Assembly: GCA_013816415.1 (NCBI GenBank)
Contig: JACDEN010000029.1
Coordinates: 1-12,675, forward strand
Length of the DNA: 12,675 bases
Direction of reading: 5' to 3'
Source: Planctomycetota bacterium
GTDB lineage: Bacteria; Planctomycetota; UBA11346
Within the stretch, counting starts at the first letter, position 1. The number at the start of each line of letters is the position of its first letter. The position numbers were made by a program, and so were the translations under genes. This document shows positions 1 through 8,497 of the stretch, piece after piece. Below the pieces are notes generated by a model. It was not told the origin of the DNA, searched no databases, and saw only the letters and a program-made list of their open reading frames with translations.

Positions 1-158
1 CGGGTTACGCAGCCGAGTTCTGCTGGCGCACCAACCGTCGCAACCGCAGCAAGGACGATCACGCGCGCAACGCGAGAGAGGCGACACTGCCCGACCGGCT
101 GCTCACGCTCGCATGCAACCAACGCCGTCCTCGACCGCAGGTCAGGCGCGCAGCATGA
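1..158 (+). CDS. C-terminal end of an IS1595/ISXO2-like transposase (partial)
   Basis: A plus-strand frame is open from the window edge (first full codon at 3) to a TGA at 156-158, giving about 51 residues. Its start carries the pattern Y-x-x-E-F-x-x-R-x-N-R-R (residues YAAEFCWRTNRR), then a short basic stretch and PDRLLTLAC. This matches what I know of the end of the DDE domain in IS1595/ISXO2 transposases, where a Y..EF..R.NRR helix is followed by a short LL-containing tail. The catalytic DDE residues would lie off the window. The frame runs antisense to the last codons of the giant minus-strand ORF, whose antisense translation here (Cys- and Arg-rich) is unlike the rest of that protein, so the plus-strand reading is preferred. 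The family call rests on one motif and could be wrong. Confidence 0.55.
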   Translation, partial: GYAAEFCWRTNRRNRSKDDHARNAREATLPDRLLTLACNQRRPRPQVRRAA

Positions 159-190
159 GTGCGGCTGCAACTGCTCGGGAGGGAAGTTTA
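1..190 (+). mobile_element. Right end of an insertion sequence (probable IS1595 family), left part outside the window
   Basis: The transposase-like tail ends at 158. The giant minus-strand protein stops making sense near 185-195, after residues resembling APFRVNWVNF. The element end is therefore inferred to lie between 159 and about 195. No terminal inverted repeat or target duplication can be confirmed because the other end is not in the window. The exact boundary is a guess. Confidence 0.4.
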
Positions 191-3100
191 CCCAATTCAC
201 CCGGAACGGCGCCTTCGCCATGTTTCCTGCGAGATCCTGATTACATGTCCCTGGGTCGACGTCGATTGAGAGTGATTCGAATCTCAGCCCCTGGCCCGGC
301 ATAGTCCACTTATGGTCGTCACCTTCGAGCATGCGATTGATCTTCGTGACTGACTTGAACCACAGGTGCCACTCGTCATAAGAAAAGGCGACCCAACTCA
401 CCGGATTGGTCTGGGTGGAACCGCCAAGGGGTCTCGGGTCTGGATCGTTATCGATCACAAATTGGAATGGATCCAGCGTGACGGTATTGCCACATCGATC
501 TTCGAGATCGACGGTGACCTTATCGGGGCCAAGATTATCGCGCCCAAAGAAGCCGGAGATGTCGAACGTCCTGGTGTGACCGGTGCCGGTCGCTGTCGAA
601 GTCAGATTGATGATATCGCCACTGAAAAACGGTACTGCCTTGGATGTCGGCGTCACCATACTTCTCAGCCCAGTGGCATCGACAATATCACAATGCACCC
701 CGAAGGTATCGCGTAGGTACATATACGTCGAACGATGATTGCGCATGGCCTTGTTGGATATGTCACCGCTGTCCTCGGGATTCCCATTCAGATAAACCAT
801 TCTTTTCGAGGGAATCGATGGCAGGGGCTCTGCAATCAGAATGCCGATCTTTGCTACACAAATGAGAGCTGGTGGGGTCTGATCATCGATCAGTATTTTC
901 GGCATTTGAGATTCTCCGACACTGGTCAATCCACCATTGGTTGCCGTGGCCGTCGCGGTGAACGCGTAGCGTCCTTCCTCGACCGTAACCTGCTGCGTTC
1001 CGCCGAATCCGAGAGGGAATATGCGACCATCATCGACGATGAGCGTCACGTCCGTGATGACGCCTGGGCCATTCGGAATGCTCGCCGTCACCTGGACGGA
1101 TACGGACTTTTTGTTGGAGAATGACACCGTCTCGCCATCGTGTTCGCCATCCGATTCGCCGGTCTTGTCGAGAATGATGACTTGCACATCGGGATTCCCG
1201 GGCGGCACGGGTCCGTTACCGCCATCGTCGAAGCCCCCAGCGTCATTGGAGATTGTTATGACGAAGGTCTGTGAGGCGCTGGTGTCGGTTCCGCCGTTGG
1301 CGGTCAGACCATCATCCTGAAGGGTGACGGACACCGCCGCCACGCCCGTCGAGGATGGAGTGAAGGTCAGCGTCCCATTGGAGGAAATGGCAGGAACAGC
1401 CGAGAATTGTGCCGTGGATTGCATCGTGACGTTGAAATGGACGAGCTGACTGGACTCGTCGCTCGGGCCTGGAGAGATGTTTTTTGCCCAGGCAGTGATC
1501 GTCTGGGCGCCGGCGCTGAGGCGAACCGACTGATCGGGGCCTTTGGTGAAGGCCGGGGCATCGTTGACCGGACCAACCTGGATCGTGAACAGCTGGGGCG
1601 CACTGGAGTCGATGCCATTGTTGGCCACGCCTCCGTCATCGTGGGCCGTGACGGTCACCGTCGCGCTACCATTTGCGTTCGCTGCCGTCTGGAAGGTCAG
1701 GGTTCCGAGCGGCGAGATGGCGGGCAGGGCTGAGAACAATTGCGGATTGCTGGTCACCGCAGTGAAGGCCACAATCTGGCCATTCTCATCACTCGGACCA
1801 GGGACAATAGATGTGATGAAATTGGCAAAGGATTGCGCGCCGCCATCTTCGAGAACGGATTTGGTCGGGATGGGGATGGCAAAGAGTGGTGGGTCGTTTA
1901 CCGGTGTTGCGGTGATGACGACGGTCTGCGCTGGGCTCAGGTTGATGCCGCCATCGACCGTTCCCCCGTCATCATGGGCGCGAATGCTCAGTGTGCCCGA
2001 ACCAACCGCGTTGGGAGCCAATGTGACATGAAGTCCACCGCTCGCATCGACCGATGGCGTACCGGCGAAGATCGACGGCGACGTCGGAGACCCTGGAAGC
2101 GGGACGATCGTGACGATGAAGTCCACGTGTTGCGCAGATTCCGTTGAAGGACCTGGACTGATCTGGGTGATCCATCCCGGAATGACCTGCGCAGGCGCAT
2201 CCTCGAGAAGCGTGATCGGGGTTCCGATGACGAAGGTCGGGGGTTGATTGACGGTCTCCTTGATCGTGGCCGTGGCCGAAACCGGGGTTCCCCTGTTGTA
2301 CGATGGAGACGTCCCAGTCGTGACGATGACGGTTTCGTTGTTATCAGATATGCTGTCGCCAAGCGCGGTCAGGGTCTTCGCCGCGGACATCTGACCTGCG
2401 GGAATGATGATGGATGTCCCGAGCGATTGATAATCGCTGTTTGCGGTGGCCGTGCCAGTCACGGTAAAATTGACGGTGAGGGCGGATGACGGCGTCCCCG
2501 TTCGCGTGAAGAGGAACGTGCCGGTGTCCGAAGTGCCTTCAAACGCGATCGCATCAGAGGCAGTCACCGTGACCGTCGGATAGTCGTCATCGATGGTCGC
2601 CGTTGCGGTTCCAGGTGAGATGATGCCGTACGCGGCGGAATTGGTCAGGGTGATCGTCACCGTTTCAGTGGGCTCGATGAGAGCATCCGCCAGCGCCGTG
2701 GTGAGGATCTGCACCTGGGTCGATCCATCAGGAATGGTGACCGAGGACCCGATGAGGGCGAAATCACTCCCGTTGGTAGCGGTTCCGGAGATGGTGAAGG
2801 GAATGGTCAATGATCCTGACGCATCGCTGCGGGTGATCGTGAAGCTGGCCTGTTCAGGCCCCGAGGTGGAGGTGGTGGGATTGAAACGGATTGCCGCCCC
2901 GGTGCCGATGACGCCTTGATGGTTAGAGACGGTGGTTCCAATCGTTTGAGACCCGTCCTGAAGCCCAACGACGGCAGTGCCGGAATGCGATAAGTCGAAA
3001 CTGTTGTACAGGTAGTCGATGCGTCCATCGCTATGGAGGATCACTTCGCACGTGACCCGCGGGGGTGGACCAGCCGGCCCCGGACCTTGGTACAGCTGAT

Positions 3101-6100
3101 CGTGGAGAACGACGTGATTGAACTCGACGACGAAGGTAGTGCTGTCGATCTTCTGATAACGAACGGCTCCGGTGCCGATATCGAGATGGTCCCACATCAG
3201 TACCAGCAGGTTTGCGGGAGCCGACGTGCTGGGTAATGCTACGGACACTCCATTCGCGGCCTGGTTGGTGAACGTGACGTAGCCGTAATCACTAATGGTG
3301 AGGCTTCCCGTCCCAGACGCGCTGCCATAGAACGGGAATGATACGCCCAAGGTCGTCAGGCTGATGACTGGCGACAGGTGGTTCGTAAAGGTTACCGGAG
3401 TCCCGGAACTCCCTATTTCGATCCAGAGTGCGGCAGCGCCGCCATTGGTGATGGTGCTGGTATAACTCGGCCGGTGAGGCTCGATCGCCAAGCCATCGGT
3501 CGCTGCGATCGTGATCACGCGATCGGCAATGGACACGGTGACGGACGCGGGAGAGCCAGCGACGAAGGCGGATGATGACGCGAGCGTGATCGTCGCCGCC
3601 TCTGGGGCTTCTGTGACACCATCGGCGATCGCTTGTAGGGTGACGACGACAGAACTCGCTCCGCTCGGAATCGTCGCCGGATTCGCGATGGTCGTATAGT
3701 CGGTGCCATTGGTGGCACTGCCGGTGATTGTCAGAGGGATCGCAAGAGCCGTTGCCGTGGATCCGGTCCGAGCGATGGTGATGCTGGTGCTGTTCCCTTC
3801 AGCGATCATAGCGTCGGTTGCGGCAATCGTCACCACCGGCGCATCATTGTCGACAATGGTCACCATGTATTCGGATTGAGGACCGATAGCCAGGCCCACC
3901 GGATTGCTCAGTGCCAGTCGGATCGTTTCATCGCCTTCGGTGAGAGAATCATCGACGATCGCCAGGCTGAAACCGCGGATGATAGCACCATTCCCAAAGA
4001 GCAGAGTTCCTGCCGCGAGCGTGTAATCGACGCCGCCACCTGTCGCCGTTCCGCCAATCACCGTGTAGTCGATGCTCGCACCGGTGGGTCCAGCCGAGCG
4101 ATCCAACACGACAATGATGGTCGTGGACCCGACACCTTCGGATACTGACGTGCCCGCGCTGACGAACTCGGCAATGATCGGAGCCGCCGAGATGATGATG
4201 GTAAAGGTTTGGGGCGCACTGGTGTCGATTCCCCCATTGGCCGTCCCGCCATCGTCGTGGATCCGAACCGTCACGAGGGCGGTCCCGACCGCCGAGGGGG
4301 CCCAGGTCAGGGTCCCGTTTTGGGTGATGCTTGGAGTGGCGCTGAAAAACTCGGGGTGATCGACGCTGATCAGGAAATTCACGGCTTGGCCAGCTTCATC
4401 TGCTGGGCCACGAGCGATGGCCGTGGCCCATCCAGCGATCGTCTGCGTCCCTCCATTGACGGCCGCGGATTGATTCGCTCCCTTGGTGAAGGACGGCGCA
4501 TCATTGACCGGCGTCACGGTGATCGTCGCGGTCTGCGCCGCGCTCGCGGATACCCCGCCATTGGCCGTGCCGCCAGTGTCGTTCGCCACCACTGAGACCG
4601 TCGCCATGCCATTTGCGTTTGAGGTTGGCGAATAACTCAGTACTCCGGCTGGCGACACCGTCGGTGCCACCGCGAACAAGGCGGCGTTGTCTGTGGTGAC
4701 GGTAAACGTCATGGCTTGGCTGGCCTCGTCGGCCGGACCGGCTGAGAGAGCGGTCGCCCATCCAGCGATACTCTGCGCGCCGGCGTCCTCCAACACGGTC
4801 TGGTCCGCCCCCTTGGTGAATGAAGGTGCGTCATTGACGGCGGTAACCGTGATGGTTGCCGTCTGCCCCGCGCTTGCGGCGACTCCGCCGTTGGCGATGC
4901 CACCGTTGTCGTAGGCGGTAACCGTGATGATGGCGGAGCCCTGGGCATCCGCAGCGGGGGTATAGCTGAGCGCACCGCTCGGGGCGACCGATGGTGCGAC
5001 CGCAAAAAGAGACGCGTTGGTGGTGGTCACCGTGAAGGTCACGGCCTGGGACGATTCGTCGGCCGGACCGCTGGCTATCGCGGACGCCCAACCATTCACC
5101 GTCTGGGCGCCGGCATCTTCCAGCACCGTTTGGTCGGCGCCCTTGGTGAAGGACGGCGCGTCGTTGACTGCGGTCACGGTAATGGTCGCGGTCTGCGGAG
5201 CGCTGGCAGCCACTCCGCCGTTGGCCGTGCCGCCATCGTCGTGAGCGATGACGGAGAGCGTGGCTACACCATTTGCATTCGTGGCGGGCGTAAAGGTGAG
5301 TGATCCATCGGCAGACACCGCAGGAGCTGCGGCGAACAGCGCATCATTGTCGGTCGTCACCGTGAAGGTGACCGCTTGCGTCGACTCGTTGTTGGGCCCA
5401 CTCAGGACCGCCGTTGCCCATCCGAAGATCGATTGGGCGCCGGAATCTTCCAGCACGGCCTGATTGGCTCCCTTGGTGAAGGCGGGCGCATCATTGACGG
5501 CAGTCACGGTTATGAGTGCGGTTTGCGGGCCGCTCGCCGCCACGCCGCCATTGGCGACTCCGCCGGAATCGTTCGCGACGATGGAGATCGTGGCCACCCC
5601 GTTGGCGTTCGCTGCCGGGGTATAGCTGAGGACCCCAGCGGCCGACACCGCTGGCTGCGCCGAAAACAACGCAGCGTTGTTCGTGGTCACGGTGAACGAC
5701 ACCACCTGCGCAACTTCATCACCAGGACCGGCGGAGATCGCCGTTGCCCAACCGCTGACGCTCTGCGCGCCCGCATCTTCGATAACCGTCTGATCCCCGC
5801 CCTTGGTAAACGACGGAGCGTCGTTTATCGCAGTGACCGTGATGGTTGCGGTCTGCGCCGCACTCGCCGCGACACCGCCATTCGCCAAACCGCCAGAATC
5901 ATTGGCGACCACCGAGATGCTGGCGACACCATTGGCATCCGCTGCCGGCGTATAGCTGAGCACGCCTGCTGCCGACACCAGCGGCTGCACCGAAAATAGC
6001 GCAGCATTGTCCGTGGTGACGGTGAACGACATCACCTGCGCCGCTTCATCCGCCGGACCCGTAGAGATCGCGGTCGCCCAGCCACCCACCGTTTGCGCGC

Positions 6101-7505
6101 CCGCGTCTTCGAGCACTGACTGGTTCGCGCCCTTGGTGAAAGTTGGCACATCGTTCACTGCCGTCAACGTGATGGTCGCCGTCTGCGCAGCGCTCGACGC
6201 CACGCCGCCGTTGGCGACCCCACCGGTATCGTTCGCGACCACCGAGATGCTGGCGACGCCATTGGCATTCGCTGCTGGCGTATAGCTCAGCACCCCTGCC
6301 GCCGACACCGCCGGCTGCACGGAAAACAATGCGGCATTGTTCGTGCTCACACTGAAGGACACCACTTGCGCCGCTTCATCAGCTGGTCCGGCGGCGATGG
6401 CCGTCGCCCAACCGCTGACGCTCTGCGCCCCCGCGTCTTCGAGCACCGTCTGATCCGCACCCTTGGTGAATGACGGAGCGTCATTCACGGCCGTGATCGT
6501 GATAGCAAACGTCCGAGCAGCGCTGAAGTCGACTCCGCCATTCGCCACGCCGCCATCATCATGGGCCTGCACGGTGATCACTGCCGAGCCGTTCGCATTC
6601 GCTGCCGGCGTATAGCTCAACGTTCCAGCGGCATCGATCGCGGGCCCAGCGCTGAACAGCGAGGGAACGGATGCGCTCACCGTGAAGCTGACGGCCTGAG
6701 CCAATTCGTTGGCGGGCCCCGCGCTGATCACGCTCGCCCATCCGGCTGCGATTTTGGGCCCCGAATCCTCGAGCGCGATCTGATCGGCGCCGGCGGTGAA
6801 GGACGGCGCATCGTTCACCGGCGTCACGATGACCACGAAGGTCTGGTCGGCGCTGGTGTCCACACCGCCATTGGCAGTTCCGCCGTTGTCCTTGGCATTG
6901 ACGGATACCACCGCGGTGCCGTAGGCGTTCGCCGCAGGCGTGAAGGTCAGGGTGCCGATCGATGAGACTGCCGGTTGGACCGCGAACAGCGCCGGGGTGT
7001 CGACGGTGATCTGGAACGAGACGGTTTGCGCGGATTCGGAAGACGGCCCCGCGGTAATCGCGGTTGCCCACGCGGACACGGTGCGCACGCCAGAATCCTC
7101 GAGCACCGTCTGATCGGCGCCCTTGGTGAAGGCTGGCGGTTGGTTGGCGGGTTGGTTCGCGATCACATAGGACGCCACCAGCGAGGTGCTCTCGGTCCAA
7201 CCGGTGCGGAAGGCGCGCGCGGTGATGGTCTCGCTGGTCGCGACGGTGATCGCACCGCTCGCGATCGCCGATGACTCGGTCGGAGGCGCACCATTCAACG
7301 TGAAATGGACGACCGCCGACGGTGTGGTGGACGCGAGCGTGACCTGCTGCGTTGCACCATACGTGCCCGCCGGGGGCGATGCCGTGGGCTGCGCGACCTG
7401 GAAGGAATACACACCGACCGCGACCGCGCCCTCAAAGTAACCATTGGCGAATCCGCGCGCTCGCACGGTGGTGTTCGACGAGATGGAGATCGGGGATGTA
7501 TTAAG
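1..7505 (-). CDS. Giant secreted cadherin-like/Calx-beta repeat protein, main segment (frameshifted 5', truncated 3')
   Basis: One minus-strand frame (codon lowest base divisible by 3) has no stop from 7667 to the window edge, about 2,500 codons. I checked most of it line by line and spot-checked the rest by repeat motifs. In order it encodes the end of a second chitobiase-C-like repeat and a third one (to 7146), nine 110-residue cadherin/Ig-like repeats (7145-4176), Calx-beta units with a nested nidogen-like domain (4175-2250), three more cadherin-like repeats (2249-1236), and Ig-like tail domains (to about 190). It has no start of its own; the first possible one is GTG at 7466. The true N-terminus is the 7501-7947 ORF, joined by a +1 shift at 7501-7508. 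The protein is Thr/Ala/Ser/Gly-rich and Lys-poor, as surface adhesin stalks often are. Expected role, inferred from domains only: calcium-stiffened extracellular or cell-surface adhesion or matrix protein. No sorting signal is visible, because codons below about 190 appear to belong to an insertion sequence read antisense. Confidence 0.85.
190..1235 (-). other. Ig-like C-terminal region of the giant protein
   Basis: After the Gly/Pro/Asp linker the protein has about 340 residues that are not cadherin-like repeats. A first Ig-like domain is about 1190-870 (VSVQVTASIPNGPG ... ITDVTLIVDDG ... YAFTATATA). A second, Cys-containing one is about 870-430 (TPPALICVA ... FGVHCDIVDATG ... FDISGFFGRDN ... 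DRCGNTVTL). A Trp-rich end is about 430-190 (SWVAFSYDEWHLWF ... NQDLAGNMAKAPF). The DxxGN phrases resemble Ig-like domains seen in bacterial surface proteins. The Cys residues could form disulfides outside the cell. I do not recognise a catalytic domain. Confidence 0.55.
1236..2249 (-). repeat. Three further cadherin/Ig-like repeats of the giant protein
   Basis: Units begin at 2249 (NQPPTFVIG), 1898 (NDPPLFAIP) and 1565 (NDAPAFTKGPDQ), so the first two are 351 and 333 bp long. They share the LEDxxAQ, GPSxE, F-x-x-x-P-x-(I/V) and HDDGGxxxxG(I/V) positions of the larger array but are clearly more diverged. The last unit lacks the VLEDAG acidic motif (it has VRLSAG). It is followed by a low-complexity Gly/Pro/Asp linker at about 1235-1190. 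Confidence 0.8.
2250..4175 (-). other. Calx-beta domain block of the giant protein
   Basis: Four Calx-beta-like units can be read. Unit 1 (about 4175-3855) has VSEGVGSTTIIVVLDRS, GVDYT and DDSLTEGDETI. Unit 2 (about 3855-3515) starts VTIAATDAMIAEGN and has NGTDYTTI. Unit 3 has its first strand at about 3520-3480 and its remainder at about 2880-2575, with a foreign domain between. Unit 4 (about 2575-2250) starts TVTASDAIAFEG. The family is known from the Na/Ca exchanger and bacterial adhesins and binds calcium through acidic loops such as D-(D/N)-D between units, which are present here. Confidence 0.8.
2880..3480 (-). other. Nidogen-like extracellular beta domain, apparently nested in a Calx-beta unit
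   Basis: About 200 residues have a pattern common in secreted bacterial proteins: GVSFPFYG, then ISDYGYVTFTN, LLVLMWDHLDIG, a (V/I)xYQ...FVVEFN strand, a CEVILHSDGRIDYLY strand and a terminal AVVGLQDGSQ strand ending in AIRFN. This order resembles NIDO-type domains found beside S8 peptidase, Fn3 and Calx-beta domains. The function is unknown; an interaction or structural role is likely. One Cys is visible. Confidence 0.6.
4176..7145 (-). repeat. Nine tandem cadherin/Ig-like repeats of exactly 330 bp (110 residues)
   Basis: The start of each unit (NDAPSFTKGADQTVLED or a variant) recurs with its cccttggtgaa-like plus-strand block at exact 330-bp steps: 7111, 6781, 6451, 6121, 5791, 5461, 5131, 4801 and 4471. 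Each unit has the order VLEDAG, W(A)xAIxxGPxxE, VSFxV, LFxxxPxVSxxGxLxxTPxANxxG, DxGGxANGGVxxSAxQT, then a V-N-D-A-P linker. The acidic linkers are typical of calcium-rigidified bacterial cadherin-like stalks. Units at about 6480-5150 look closest in DNA; the first, second and last are more diverged. No unit has gained or lost a codon. Confidence 0.9.
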
Positions 7506-7890
7506 TGGGACTCGCGACCGTGGGTTCGGTGCCGTCGATTGAAAAATGTATCGAGGTGCCGGGCGTGGTCGATGCGAGCGCGACCGACACCGGAGCCGCG
7601 TAGGTTCCCGGGGCAGGCGAGAACGTCGGCGTGGCGCCGACGTTGTTGACGCCGGTGATGACGTAGGTCACGACCACTTCCGGGCTGGCGACGCCATCGA
7701 GGAACGACTGCACGCGCAGCGTGGTGGTCGCCGCGAGGTGGATGGGATGGTCGTAGAGCGACGACAACGGCGTGATTGCCGACCCATCGATGGAAAATCT
7801 GACGTCGGCTTCCTTGGGCTTCTGCTTGATCACCACCGACACCGTGTGGTCGTAGGTCCCACCGGCGGGCTTGACGTTGGGCGCGTCCAG
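7146..7890 (-). repeat. Three chitobiase C-terminal-like (CHB_HEX_C_1) repeats in the protein
   Basis: Three similar units follow the signal peptide. Each has a P-x-x-G-T-Y start, a hydrophobic strand (VSVALAST or similar), an (I/V)-H/R-F-(S/T)-(I/L)-(D/N)-G core, then a PI(x)2-TTTLR-like strand. The cores lie at about 7790, 7540 and 7300. The middle unit is split by the frameshift. Removing a single base restores the usual 12 residues between the DG and PI positions. Confidence 0.7.
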
Positions 7891-7947
7891 GGCCCAGGCC
7901 GCGACGGGAATGGCGAGGAGGGCAAGTAGGAGGGCGATTCGATGCAT
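7501..7947 (-). CDS. N-terminal fragment of the giant repeat protein: signal peptide plus chitobiase C-terminal-like repeats
   Basis: ATG at 7945-7947 opens a 148-residue frame ending at TAA 7501-7503. The N-terminus MHRIALLLALLAIPVAAWA is a textbook type I signal peptide with likely cleavage after AWA. Two repeats of the CHB_HEX_C_1 type follow: about residues 20-100 (FSIDG at about 55) and about 101-148 (FSIDGTEPT, cut by the stop). The frame could start further upstream (TTG at 8082, or another ATG), but only 7947 puts the signal peptide at the terminus. No clear Shine-Dalgarno precedes it. The second repeat stops in mid-domain, and its missing half (NTSPISISSNTTV) is in the next frame immediately downstream. 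This is therefore the 5' part of the same gene as the main segment, not a separate small protein. Chitobiase-C-like repeats occur in secreted carbohydrate-active and surface proteins; binding here is unproven. Confidence 0.8.
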   Translation of the reverse strand: MHRIALLLALLAIPVAAWALDAPNVKPAGGTYDHTVSVVIKQKPKEADVRFSIDGSAITPLSSLYDHPIHLAATTTLRVQSFLDGVASPEVVVTYVITGVNNVGATPTFSPAPGTYAAPVSVALASTTPGTSIHFSIDGTEPTVASPT

Positions 7948-8343
7948 ATGGTGGCCGATCAGAAATATGCGTTTGCGAGGGAATAGGGGCAGACTTTGTA
8001 CAAAGCAGTCGCCACGAGTCCACGATGGTCTTAATAGGGGATGCCGCATGCACTTAGGAGTTGAATGGTATGAACCACTCAAGGTTTGATAGTCGTTTCA
8101 ATCGCGTAAACCATTATGATTACAATTGTTATATCCTTCTGCTGTCCCTTAAAACGCAAAAAGTCTGAGCGTAGGCGCAATATTTGCACCCCTTTGCTCT
8201 TAAGACGAGGTGTGGCTGCTTGAAACAGGACGCGAAAAGCTCCCGCATATTCAAACACTCTCTACGATTTGTCGATCGACCTTCATCGATCCCCTTCCAA
8301 TTTTTTTTAAAATTTCATCGTCAGGAAATAATGGACACGTGAA

Positions 8344-8406
8344 GCCGCATAAAGGCCGCATGCCATAATAATGTTCGGCGCAGTTCGGATCACGGATCAT
8401 CGGATC
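8344..8406. repeat. Short direct repeats upstream of the SNase-like gene
   Basis: GCCGCAT occurs at 8344-8350 and 8355-8361, 11 bp apart (one helical turn). CGGATC occurs at 8386-8391, 8393-8398 and 8401-8406. They sit about 30 to 110 bp upstream of the candidate promoter, where activator sites are often found. Chance is possible because the units are short. Confidence 0.25.
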
Positions 8407-8432
8407 GGCGACATCACATCAAATTCGCACAA

Positions 8433-8460
8433 TTGATTACCTCCACGTATTTATTATTAC
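8433..8460 (+). promoter_or_regulatory. Candidate sigma-70-type promoter for the SNase-like gene
   Basis: TTGATT (8433-8438), a 16-bp spacer, then TATTAC (8455-8460) lie just upstream of the gene in a locally AT-rich stretch. They would place transcription start near 8467, about 30 nt before the ATG at 8498. Found by eye only; other hexamer pairs are possible. Confidence 0.35.
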
Positions 8461-8497
8461 ATTCTTGGGTTCTCACGACGTGAATCGAGCACCGCAC

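Larger units (their letters stand above)
7948..8497. other. Divergent intergenic region, AT-richer, no convincing gene
   Basis: This 550-bp gap separates two divergent genes. It contains a perfect 12-bp palindrome CTTTGTACAAAG (7994-8005), the palindrome ACAATTGT near 8122, GTCGATCGAC (8271-8280) leading into a GATCGA/TCGATC hairpin (8274-8291), a T8 run (8301-8308), a direct repeat GCCGCAT (8344-8350 and 8355-8361), and three CGGATC copies (8386, 8393, 8401). ORFs here are short or shadow the giant gene. A 35-codon plus-strand ORF at 8116 has no support. It probably holds the 5' leaders and control sites of both genes. Confidence 0.5.

Noticed and set aside
113..304. Plus-strand 63-residue ORF at the left edge
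   Set aside because: It is out of frame with the transposase-like tail at 1-158 and antisense to well-formed giant-protein sequence at 190-304.
5376..5999. Plus-strand ORF of 207 residues, and many similar plus-strand ORFs between 366 and 7929
   Set aside because: They run antisense to the giant repeat gene, have Arg/His/Gly-rich low-pattern translations and recur with the 330-bp repeat, as shadow frames do.
4176..7145. CRISPR-like array
   Set aside because: The periodic repeats are 330 bp long, fully coding and diverged; there are no short identical repeats with unique spacers.
6559..7200. Minus-strand ORF of 213 residues
   Set aside because: It is another frame of the cadherin-like repeats; the overlapping frame gives the clean NDAPSFTKG-type repeats.
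7994..8005. Resemblance of CTTTGTACAA to Gateway/attB-type sequence (vector contamination)
   Set aside because: The match is only about 10 nt and the flanks differ, so it is probably coincidence.
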